From Desulfobacterales bacterium (lineage in GTDB: Bacteria; Desulfobacterota; Desulfobacteria; Desulfobacterales; JAHEIW01), in assembly GCA_030145015.1 (NCBI GenBank), contig JAQYWI010000078.1, forward strand, positions 1 through 22,931: 22,931 nt of DNA, given 5' to 3'. Below the pieces are notes generated by a model, which worked only from the letters and a program-made list of their open reading frames with translations, did not search any database and had not been told where the DNA came from. How positions within the stretch are numbered: the first letter of the stretch is position 1; each line of letters begins with the position of its first letter. Shown piece by piece: positions 1 to 7,109 of this stretch. The position numbers and the translations under genes are program-made.

Positions 1-2
1 GC

Positions 3-242
3 CTACTCGAAAAATATAGAAGTACCTTTGGAGTAAATGCCGATACAGGGAAACCGGTGGGATTTGGTACGCTATATAATCTTTATTTTTCACACCAAGG
101 ATTTAAGAGTCCATCTATGCCTAAAAATATAAATAAAGACCTAAATAAGATAGTGGAGATACGGGTTCAGGCCTATATAAAAAAAGATTATTTAGAATGC
201 ATAGCACCATTATTGGGCAAAGACATATATTTTAAGGAATAA
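3..242 (+). CDS. C-terminal part of an unknown protein (cut by window edge)
   Basis: The frame is open from the first bases of the window, so the real start lies to the left and the GTG at 57 need not be a start. About 79 residues are visible, ending in DIYFKE. The segment is rich in Lys, Ile, Tyr and Asn, with no membrane segment and no motif I recognise. It belongs to the AT-rich block that ends at the recombinase and tRNA-Pro, so it is probably cargo of the integrated element. The stop is 15 bp before the start of the next small gene, which suggests one transcript. No function can be assigned. Confidence 0.6.
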   Translation, partial: LLEKYRSTFGVNADTGKPVGFGTLYNLYFSHQGFKSPSMPKNINKDLNKIVEIRVQAYIKKDYLECIAPLLGKDIYFKE

Positions 243-254
243 AAAGGAGGTGAT
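243..254 (+). promoter_or_regulatory. Near-perfect Shine-Dalgarno of the 44-codon gene
   Basis: AAAGGAGGTGAT is a 12-base match to the complement of the usual bacterial 16S 3' end, with 3 bases between it and the ATG at 258. The same 12 bases recur before the recombinase start at 928. This site is the main reason to believe the very short open frame at 258-392 is translated. Confidence 0.75.
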
Positions 255-257
255 TAA

Positions 258-392
258 ATGAACTTTAAGTATCTGTTAAATGCTGAATGGTTTGGATATT
301 TGGTACTCATCTTTCTGGCTCTTTCAATAATAAAAAACGGTTATCAGTTATTAACGTTTTTAGCTATTGAGATGGGTATCTTGGATAGGTAA
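258..392 (+). CDS. Tiny membrane protein of the integrated element (44 aa)
   Basis: An ATG-started frame of 44 codons runs from MNFKYLLNAEW to IEMGILDR. Residues of about 11-40 are almost wholly hydrophobic and could form one long or two short membrane segments. Its ribosome site is among the strongest in the window. It sits 15 bp after the partial gene and 14 bp before the next gene, inside a tight same-strand string that ends with the recombinase. I do not recognise a family. Tiny membrane proteins of mobile elements include holins, toxins and conjugation helpers, but nothing here picks between them. Confidence 0.55.
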   Translation: MNFKYLLNAEWFGYLVLIFLALSIIKNGYQLLTFLAIEMGILDR

Positions 393-406
393 GGAAAGGG
401 GGAGCC

Positions 407-661
407 ATGAACGGATGGTTTATATTATCGGCTGTATCAACTGGCGTGATTGCCGTCTTTTCAATTGTCAGTTTTTTTCTTGCACGGAGCATCAAAGCCA
501 AAAGCGACGAATATCAAAAACAAGTTAGCGATCTGTTTCAAGCAATAGCAATCACAAACATTCTATCCGGGCTTGGAACGGCCACCGGGTTGACCACGAT
601 GGATGGAATGATAGAGGAATTTAACAAACATTATAAAGGAGAAACAACTATTTTCCAATAA
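407..661 (+). CDS. Small membrane protein of the integrated element (84 aa)
   Basis: The start ATG has a purine-rich ribosome site (AAAGGGGGA, 395-403) four bases upstream. Residues of about 3-26 (GWFILSAVSTGVIAVFSIVSFFLA) form one membrane helix. They are followed by a charged stretch (RSIKAKSDEYQKQ) and an amphipathic region ending near IEEFNKHYKGE. The pattern resembles a single-pass protein with a short soluble tail, orientation unknown. It is unrecognised by family. It is 11 bp from the next gene and is probably co-transcribed with it. A phage or conjugative accessory role is a guess from location only. Confidence 0.6.
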   Translation: MNGWFILSAVSTGVIAVFSIVSFFLARSIKAKSDEYQKQVSDLFQAIAITNILSGLGTATGLTTMDGMIEEFNKHYKGETTIFQ

Positions 662-672
662 AGTGAGGGCGC

Positions 673-927
673 ATGGATAAATCAACTCCAGTTTTGATGG
701 ATAGAAAGGCGATCCTTTTTTATGTAATTCTTGGAATCATTATCGGATATTTTTGGGGGCATGAGCCAGAGAAACCACCGTATGAAATCAGGTTAGACGG
801 TGGTCATATTGAAATTGTGCAAGAATCTGGCAGCGATTATGTTTATACCTTTTCTCATATGGGCGAAGGATATTATGAACATTCATTTACAGGCAAGAGG
901 CAAAGAAAGAACAAAGGAGGTGATTAA
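673..927 (+). CDS. Small single-pass membrane protein of the integrated element (84 aa)
   Basis: GTGAGG (664-669) precedes the ATG at 673. Residues of about 13-29 (KAILFYVILGIIIGYFWG) are a membrane segment. The rest is polar and rich in Tyr, Gly and Glu (IRLDGGHIEIVQESGSDYVYTFSHMGEGYYEHSF), which reads like a small beta-rich domain. The last three sense codons, GGA GGT GAT, double as the Shine-Dalgarno of the recombinase. The recombinase start codon follows this stop codon directly, so the two genes are translationally linked. I recognise no family. Confidence 0.6.
   Translation: MDKSTPVLMDRKAILFYVILGIIIGYFWGHEPEKPPYEIRLDGGHIEIVQESGSDYVYTFSHMGEGYYEHSFTGKRQRKNKGGD
913..924 (+). promoter_or_regulatory. 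Recombinase Shine-Dalgarno inside the upstream gene
   Basis: AAAGGAGGTGAT is an exact copy of the site at 243-254 and lies 3 bases before ATG 928. It overlaps the last four codons of the 84-residue gene, so translation of that gene passes over the recombinase ribosome site. This fixes the recombinase start. Confidence 0.75.
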
Positions 928-2037
928 ATGGCAATCCGAAAAATAGGCAAGTACTGGCAAATTGATTATTACGAGCCAAACGGCAACCGCAAAAGGCAAA
1001 ATTTCAAAAAGAAAAAAGATGCTGTTGCCGAGCTCGGCAAGCGGGAATCCCTAAAAGTCGAAGGTCGTTATCTGGATGTTAAAAAAGAGTATACGACTAC
1101 TTTAAAAGAGCTCGTCCTAAAATATACGGTCAATTACAATCAACAGGCTAATTTTAAAAATGCGAAAAAAAGATATCTGGATAATTTTAAAGACTATTTT
1201 GGAGAAGGCAGGCGGATTTCCGATATCAAATATATTGATCTTGAAACCTACCGAAACCATTTGAGGCAAAAGCCTATCAAGGTCAAAAAGGCCGGCAAGG
1301 AAATTATTAAGGGGCTCCGAAAAGATGCCACAGTAAACCGAGAAATGTCATGTTTGCACCATATTTTTACCAAGGCTGTTGAATGGGAGTTGATTGACCA
1401 AAATCCGTTTAATCGAGGCAAGACGCTATCACTTAAGGAAAACAACAAACGCCTGAGATTCTTAAATGAGGCCGAAATTGACCGGCTTTTGGATGCCTGC
1501 CCTATGTATTTGAGGCATATTGTTGAGTGTGCTATAATGAGCGGGATGCGGCGCGGTGAAATCTTGGGGTTGAAATGGGAACAGGTAAGAAACGGTTTTA
1601 TTTACCTGGACAAGACCAAAACCAATGAGGCAAGACAGATTCCCATCAGCGATGAATTGGAGCTTGTATTTAAGGCGATCCGAAAAGAGCAACACCTGAC
1701 ATCTAAATATGTTTTCACCTACAACGGCCAACCTCTAAAGCGCAATAAAAGCGCATTCCGGACGGCTTTAAAACGTGCAGGGATTGTCGATTTCAGATTT
1801 CACGATTTACGGCATACCTTCGCAAGTCAGATTTTAATTAATGGCGGCAGCCTAAAAGATGTTCAAGAGCTTTTGGGCCATAAGGATATGACTATGACCT
1901 TGCGGTATTCGCACCTAACTCAAGAGCGCAAAAGAAAAGCGGTCAACCTCCTGAACAGATTGACCGCAAAATCTGATGGTCACAAAATGGTCACAATTTC
2001 TGATTCTCAAAAAATAGACTATCAGCTAACTAACTGA
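928..2037 (+). CDS. Tyrosine recombinase / phage-type integrase (369 aa)
   Basis: This is a site-specific recombinase that would insert and excise the element at tRNA-Pro. An N-terminal arm-binding-like region (about 1-55, GKYWQIDYYEPNGNRKRQNF) is followed by a SAM-like core-binding domain (about 56-165) and a catalytic domain (about 175-345). All catalytic residues are visible: Arg208 in SGMRRGE, a Lys near 229-231 in the beta hairpin, His292 and Arg295 in HDLRHTF, His318 in LLGHKD, and the nucleophile Tyr327 in LRYSHL. The length is typical of the family. It starts directly after the stop of the preceding small gene and ends 6 bp from the encoded CCA end of tRNA-Pro, the classic geometry of an element integrated at a tRNA 3' end. 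It appears intact. Confidence 0.93.
   Translation: MAIRKIGKYWQIDYYEPNGNRKRQNFKKKKDAVAELGKRESLKVEGRYLDVKKEYTTTLKELVLKYTVNYNQQANFKNAKKRYLDNFKDYFGEGRRISDIKYIDLETYRNHLRQKPIKVKKAGKEIIKGLRKDATVNREMSCLHHIFTKAVEWELIDQNPFNRGKTLSLKENNKRLRFLNEAEIDRLLDACPMYLRHIVECAIMSGMRRGEILGLKWEQVRNGFIYLDKTKTNEARQIPISDELELVFKAIRKEQHLTSKYVFTYNGQPLKRNKSAFRTALKRAGIVDFRFHDLRHTFASQILINGGSLKDVQELLGHKDMTMTLRYSHLTQERKRKAVNLLNRLTAKSDGHKMVTISDSQKIDYQLTN
1976..1996 (+). repeat. Two 10-bp direct repeats near the attachment site
   Basis: ATGGTCACAA occurs at 1976-1985 and again at 1987-1996, an 11-bp step, about one helical turn, so both copies face the same side of the DNA. They lie inside the 3' end of the recombinase gene, about 50 bp from the tRNA. 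Their position and spacing suit recombinase arm-type or excisionase sites, but this is inference; they may be chance within coding sequence. Confidence 0.4.
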
Positions 2038-2042
2038 TTTTA

Positions 2043-2120
<78 letters not shown>

Positions 2121-2132
2121 ACACAGGCGACA

Positions 2133-2162
2133 ATAATTAGCACTCACGTTACAATATGTCAA
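2133..2162 (-). promoter_or_regulatory. Promoter of tRNA-Pro
   Basis: Reading the minus strand, a perfect -35 TTGACA (2157-2162) is followed after 18 bp by AATTAT (2133-2138), a 4/6 match to the -10 consensus. It ends 12 bp before the tRNA 5' end at 2120. An alternative hexamer one base earlier (TAATTA, preceded by TGC) would give 17-bp spacing. Confidence 0.5.
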
Positions 2163-2166
2163 TAAG

Positions 2167-2202
2167 GTTCAAAGGTTCAACGTTCAGAGTTCACCGTTCT
2201 GG
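2167..2202. repeat. Heptamer word array, GTTCNNN type
   Basis: GTTCAAAG (8 bases) is followed in strict 7-bp phase by GTTCAAC, GTTCAGA, GTTCACC and GTTCTGG (2175-2202). A weak inverted counterpart may lie at 2339-2364, where TGAACCTGAA and CGAACGTTT occur, which would enclose the 9-bp array at 2230-2313. It lies between tRNA-Pro and the LD-carboxypeptidase gene and has no coding potential. Confidence 0.6.
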
Positions 2203-2229
2203 ACTGTACCAGGCCTAACAGCTTGTTGC

Positions 2230-2313
2230 ATTAGTTTCATTGGTTAAATTGGTTTTATTGGTTTAATCTTAACCAATCGAACGAATCGAACGAATTAAAC
2301 CAATTAAACAAAA
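2230..2313. repeat. Nonamer word hairpin (ATTNGTTNN)
   Basis: The left arm (2230-2265) is four in-phase 9-bp words: ATTAGTTTC, ATTGGTTAA, ATTGGTTTT, ATTGGTTTA. After three bases the right arm (2269-2313) has five 9-bp words reading as reverse complements: TTAACCAAT, CGAACGAAT, CGAACGAAT, TAAACCAAT, TAAACAAAA. The best perfect match is 11 bp, 2257-2267 with 2294-2304. The word is the same as in the array at 20881-20976, more than 18 kb away. Confidence 0.8.
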
Positions 2314-2370
2314 ATTGATTTGTTTTACACTTAATATACGAACGTTTGTACCCCTGAACCTGAAAATGCC

Positions 2371-3291
2371 ATGGCTCCTGAAAACCTTAAACCGATCCGC
2401 CCTCCCCGATTAAAGCCCGGTGACACCGTCGGTATTGTGGCTCCGGCCAGTCCTTTTGATCGGGATATGTTTAATCAAGGTCTGAAAGTTTTGGTGTCGA
2501 TGGGATTTCGAACCCTGGTGCCCGATGCGATATTTGAAAAAAATCGATATCTGGCCGGATCAGATGAACATCGCGCAAAGCTCTTCGCGCAGGTTTTTCA
2601 AGACCCCAGCGTTGACGCCGTTGTTTGCGCCAGAGGCGGGTTTGGCTGTCTGAGGATTTTGCCCCTGTTGGATTTTGGTGTTATGCGGACAAACCCCAAG
2701 GTGTTTATCGGACACAGCGATATCAGCGCATTGCTGGTTGCGATCACTGCCAAAACCGGGTTGGTGACCTTTCACGGTCCGCTGGCTACCACCCTCGCAG
2801 AAGCGCCGGAATCCACCCGACAAAGCATGCTGGCGGCCATTTCGTCTGATACCCATCTTAAGGTCACATCCGGCAAAGGAGTTACCATCAAGGCCGGCAG
2901 GGCACAGGGCCCCATCATCGGCGGCAACCTGACCACCTTATGCCATCTGCTTGGAACTCCCTTTGAACCCAGGTTTGAAAATCACATCTTGCTTTTAGAA
3001 GATCGGGGTGAAGCCCATTACCGAATTGACCGTATGCTGTTTCAGATGAAGCTTGCCGGCTGTTTTGAAGGAATTGCCGGTCTGGTTCTCGGAAGCTTTG
3101 AGGAATGTGGGGCCCTGGATGGGGTTTTTAAAATTTTCGAAGAACACTTCAGGGACCTCAACGTACCGATCCTTGCGGGCCTCGGTGTGGGGCATGGGAA
3201 GCAAAACATGACCATTCCTTTTGGCCTGGCGGCCACCTTGGATGCCGATAAACAGATCCTCGAATTTGATCAGCCGGCAACTATAGGTTAG
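2371..3291 (+). CDS. LD-carboxypeptidase (MccF/LdcA type, peptidase family S66), 306 aa
   Basis: S66 serine peptidases of the LdcA branch remove the terminal D-Ala from tetrapeptide muropeptides in the cytoplasm during wall recycling; the MccF branch cleaves microcin-type amides. The N-terminal half (about 12-130) contains VGIVAPASPF, a conserved CARGGFGCLRILP turn near 86-98, and the nucleophile Ser116 in IGHSD. The C-terminal half has the other triad members, Glu210 in LLLEDRGE and His275 in GVGHGKQNMTIPFG. There is no signal peptide, as expected for a cytosolic enzyme, and the length is normal. The ATG at 2371 is chosen because LKPIRPPRLKPGDTVG is the usual family start; no strong ribosome site is visible. 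The neighbours are wall genes, which favours the recycling role. Confidence 0.9.
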   Translation: MAPENLKPIRPPRLKPGDTVGIVAPASPFDRDMFNQGLKVLVSMGFRTLVPDAIFEKNRYLAGSDEHRAKLFAQVFQDPSVDAVVCARGGFGCLRILPLLDFGVMRTNPKVFIGHSDISALLVAITAKTGLVTFHGPLATTLAEAPESTRQSMLAAISSDTHLKVTSGKGVTIKAGRAQGPIIGGNLTTLCHLLGTPFEPRFENHILLLEDRGEAHYRIDRMLFQMKLAGCFEGIAGLVLGSFEECGALDGVFKIFEEHFRDLNVPILAGLGVGHGKQNMTIPFGLAATLDADKQILEFDQPATIG

Positions 3292-3311
3292 TTGTCAGAG
3301 AACAGAGGGTA

Positions 3312-3413
3312 TAGTTAAATAGTTGATTAGTTGAATAGTCAATTCGTCAAAGGATTCCATCCATTTTAAACTATTTGACCATTCGACCAATTAACGAATC
3401 AACCAAATTCAAC
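3312..3413. repeat. Octamer word hairpin (TNGTYNAN)
   Basis: The left arm has five in-phase 8-bp words: TAGTTAAA, TAGTTGAT, TAGTTGAA, TAGTCAAT, TCGTCAAA (3312-3351). The right arm has six 8-bp words, which read on the other strand as GTTGAATT, TGGTTGAT, TCGTTAAT, TGGTCGAA, TGGTCAAA, TAGTTTAA (3366-3413). The loop is 14 bases. The array fills the gap between the two hydrolase genes and lies wholly before the chosen start at 3468; a reading frame opening at TTG 3375 is translated repeat, not protein. Confidence 0.8.
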
Positions 3414-3417
3414 GACG

Positions 3418-3438
3418 AGCAGCCAGCGGCCAGCAGCC
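3418..3438. repeat. Three 7-bp words, AGCRGCC
   Basis: AGCAGCC, AGCGGCC and AGCAGCC follow one another without a gap, five bases after the octamer hairpin ends. No inverted partner is seen. It is short enough that chance cannot be excluded, but it follows the same word-array style as the other gaps. Confidence 0.45.
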
Positions 3439-3467
3439 ATATAGAAGAGAAAAGAGATAATTTGTCT

Positions 3468-4538
3468 ATGGAATCGGTCGACAAATTGATGAAGCAGGCC
3501 GTTGCAAAAGAGATATTTCCCGGCGGCGTTTTACTGGTTGCAGAAAAGGAAGAGATCCTTTTCTTTAAGGCCTACGGTTATGCTCATCTTACCTCACATG
3601 CGCCGATCACCCGGGAAACCATATTTGATTTGGCGTCGCTTACCAAGCCGCTGAGCACCACCCTGGCGGTGATGAAGCTTATCCAGCATGATCAAATTGA
3701 GCTGGAGGATCCCCTGAGCCATATATTGCCTGAATTTGAACGCACCGATAAGGCCGAGATAAAACTTAAAAACCTGCTTTATCATGATTCCGGGCTTCCC
3801 GATTACCGCCCTTACTATAAAGCCTTGGAGGGTGTTGCCCGGGATTCACGCAGAAGTGCGCTGCGAAAGCTGCTGGTGCAAGAAGCCCTTGTCAATCCGA
3901 TGGGTAAAACAGTATTGTACAGCGATCTGGGATTTATGATTCTGGCATGGGTGGTTGAACGCGTTTCGGATCAACGGCTGGATCATTTTGTGACAGATGA
4001 GATTTATCAACCTCTGGGGCTTAACGATTTATTTTTTATCTCTCGTAACCGGGCAGAAACCCGGGGTCATTTTGCGGCAACAGAGAATTGTCCCTGGCGA
4101 AAGAAAATTTTAGAGGGTCAGGTGCACGATGAAAATGCGTATGTGGTTGGTGGCGTTGAGGGACATGCCGGTCTTTTTGGAACGGCTGACAACATTTATC
4201 GGCTTTTGGCGGAACTGCTTTCTATTTATCACGGCGAAAGAACAAGCGCCCTATTTCACAAAGATCTCCTGCATCGATTTTTCAAACGATTGCCCGGAAC
4301 AGACAGGGCTCTCGGATTTGATACGCCCAGCGTAAGCGACTCCAGTTGTGGGCGCGGCTTTTCGCAAAATAGCGTTGGGCATCTGGGATTTACGGGGACC
4401 TCCTTTTGGATGGATCTCGAGCAATCTGTTATTGTGATCTTGTTAACCAATCGCGTGCACCCTTCGCGTGAAAACGAAGGCATCAAAAAATTCAGGCCCG
4501 TATTGCACGACGCGGTGAGGAAAACGATGACCGGGTGA
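3468..4538 (+). CDS. Serine hydrolase, beta-lactamase / class C fold (356 aa)
   Basis: This belongs to the large serine beta-lactamase-like family (PF00144 type), which covers DD-peptidases, esterases and amidases. With the start at ATG 3468, the SxxK motif is Ser57-Leu-Thr-Lys60 (FDLASLTKPLSTT). The second motif is Tyr151-Ser-Asp153 (LYSDLGF), where many relatives have Tyr-x-Asn. The third is HLGFTGTS (305-312) in place of the KTG strand. The family turn LLYHDSGLPDYRP is at 104-116. No signal peptide is visible, so it is probably cytosolic. An upstream TTG at 3375 would add 31 residues translated from repeat DNA, so I reject it. It follows the LD-carboxypeptidase and precedes mreB, so a muropeptide substrate is plausible, but sequence alone cannot show it. 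Confidence 0.85.
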   Translation: MESVDKLMKQAVAKEIFPGGVLLVAEKEEILFFKAYGYAHLTSHAPITRETIFDLASLTKPLSTTLAVMKLIQHDQIELEDPLSHILPEFERTDKAEIKLKNLLYHDSGLPDYRPYYKALEGVARDSRRSALRKLLVQEALVNPMGKTVLYSDLGFMILAWVVERVSDQRLDHFVTDEIYQPLGLNDLFFISRNRAETRGHFAATENCPWRKKILEGQVHDENAYVVGGVEGHAGLFGTADNIYRLLAELLSIYHGERTSALFHKDLLHRFFKRLPGTDRALGFDTPSVSDSSCGRGFSQNSVGHLGFTGTSFWMDLEQSVIVILLTNRVHPSRENEGIKKFRPVLHDAVRKTMTG

Positions 4539-4566
4539 ATTTGTTGGTGATTAATTTTACTTGTCA

Positions 4567-4575
4567 TGCTACAAT
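4567..4575 (+). promoter_or_regulatory. Extended -10 promoter ahead of mreB
   Basis: TGCTACAAT (TG at 4567-4568, TACAAT at 4570-4575) is a good extended -10 element. No clear -35 is seen at standard spacing, which extended -10 promoters tolerate. Transcription would begin near 4582, about 50 bp before the mreB start, and could drive the mre-mrd-rodA cluster. Confidence 0.45.
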
Positions 4576-4586
4576 AAATCTGTTAG

Positions 4587-5678
<1,092 letters not shown>

Positions 5679-5760
5679 TCCCGCGTCTCCTAAAAACAAC
5701 AGGTTATGCGGCATTCCGAAATTTCGCCATACCACGTGTCAATAAAGTAAGCGAAGCTTT

Positions 5761-6594
5761 ATGTTCTCCAAAAAGATGGTTCTGATCGTTGGCGGGGTCG
5801 TTCTGATCACCGTCAATGTAATCCTCCTTTCGGTGACCAGCAAAAGCCAATCCACTTCTGGTTTCGGCCGCGTAGGTCTTTCTCTTGTGGCGCCCTTCCA
5901 GGAACTTATAACCCGCTCGGTCCATTTTACGCGAGGGATCTGGGAACACTACTTTTTTTTGGTTTCGGTCTCTCAGGAAAACGAAGATCTAAAAAAATCC
6001 TTAAATGATGCCGCTGAGAAAAATAATCAATGGAATGAACTTAAACTGGCCAATAACCGCCTGCGGAATTTGCTGAGTTTTCAGAAATCCCTGACGAATC
6101 GGGTCGTCGCAGCCGAAGTTATCGGAAAAGACCCGTCCGTGTGGTTTAAAACGGTTATCATTGATAAAGGTAAAGGGGATGGATTACAAAAAGGGCTGCC
6201 GGTTGTTTTGCCTCAGGGCATCGCCGGTCAGGTCATCGAAGTTTCTGATCGTTATTCCAAAGTGATGCTTATCATTGATCGAAACAGTGCCGTAGATGCA
6301 TTGGTGCAACGCTCGCGGGCACGGGGCATTATTAAAGGGGTCTCCGCAGATCAATGCCGGTTTGAATTTGTCTTGCGCAAAAACGACGTCCAGGTCGGCG
6401 ACACGGTCGTTGCGTCCGGATTCGACGGTGTCTATCCAAAGGGTTTGCGCATCGGACGCGTATCCGACTTAAGCGAGCGCAGCTCCGATATTTTTTATGA
6501 AATTACGGTGACACCGTTTGTGGACTTCGAAAAACTTGAAGAGGTGTTGGTTATCCTGCGCCCCGAAACTGAAGCAATTGCGGGTGAGCAATGA
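5761..6594 (+). CDS. mreC: Rod shape-determining protein MreC (277 aa)
   Basis: MreC is a bitopic scaffold linking MreB filaments with PBP2 and RodA. A single membrane helix (about 7-26, VLIVGGVVLITVNVILLSV) is followed by a coiled coil (about 71-107, NEDLKKSLNDAAEKNNQWNELKLANNRLRNLL). The periplasmic double beta-barrel region lies at about 110-270 and includes AAEVIGKDPSVWFKTVIIDKGKGDGLQKGLPVV. The ribosome site is weak (AAGCGAAG). The stop overlaps the mreD start by four bases (ATGA), which indicates coupled translation. Confidence 0.95.
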   Translation: MFSKKMVLIVGGVVLITVNVILLSVTSKSQSTSGFGRVGLSLVAPFQELITRSVHFTRGIWEHYFFLVSVSQENEDLKKSLNDAAEKNNQWNELKLANNRLRNLLSFQKSLTNRVVAAEVIGKDPSVWFKTVIIDKGKGDGLQKGLPVVLPQGIAGQVIEVSDRYSKVMLIIDRNSAVDALVQRSRARGIIKGVSADQCRFEFVLRKNDVQVGDTVVASGFDGVYPKGLRIGRVSDLSERSSDIFYEITVTPFVDFEKLEEVLVILRPETEAIAGEQ

Positions 6595-7109
6595 GGTATT
6601 GCTTTTACATCGGCACGTGCCTTTTATTAATAATAGTTCAAACTACCGTTTTGACCTATTCCAACGCAATTGGGGGAATTTATGATCTCCTGATTCCCTT
6701 TGTCATCTTCTTAAGTATCTGCATGCCCGTGCGCGAATGTTTGCCGTTTATCTTGGTCCTGGGGTTTATTGTTGACAATCTCTCCGGAAGCCCATTCGGA
6801 CTGTACCTTACGTTTTATTTTTGGCTGTTTGTGGGTATGCGCTGGATTATAAAATATCTGCGTGCGGGTAATAAACTTTTTTTATCTTTGATCGTCATTG
6901 CCGCAGTTTTAATAGAAAATATTTTGGTTATGGGGACTTTTGCGTTTTTTGGACCTAGCGGGCAACTGCCGGCCGAAGCCGTTAAAAACATTGCCTTACA
7001 GATTTTTTGGGCCCTGGTTACAGGCCCCTTGTTTTTGTTAAGCCTGTTGACGATAGCGAAGCGCTTTAATATTCAGATAAATGGGGCCGCAGCCGCGCCG
7101 AAAACTTAG
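6591..7109 (+). CDS. mreD: Rod shape-determining membrane protein MreD (172 aa)
   Basis: This is a small polytopic inner-membrane protein of the elongation complex. The sequence is mostly hydrophobic, with about five membrane segments (roughly 3-22, 32-50, 52-80, 95-118 and 132-157). The motif GFIVDNLSGSPFGLYLTFYFWLF matches the conserved MreD middle region. Identity rests on that pattern plus position between mreC and mrdA. The start overlaps the mreC stop, and its own stop is followed directly by the mrdA ATG. Confidence 0.92.
   Translation: MRYCFYIGTCLLLIIVQTTVLTYSNAIGGIYDLLIPFVIFLSICMPVRECLPFILVLGFIVDNLSGSPFGLYLTFYFWLFVGMRWIIKYLRAGNKLFLSLIVIAAVLIENILVMGTFAFFGPSGQLPAEAVKNIALQIFWALVTGPLFLLSLLTIAKRFNIQINGAAAAPKT

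Noticed and set aside
3375..3467. N-terminal extension of the serine hydrolase from TTG 3375
   Set aside because: It translates the right arm of the octamer hairpin and the AGCRGCC words; the conserved fold begins after ATG 3468.
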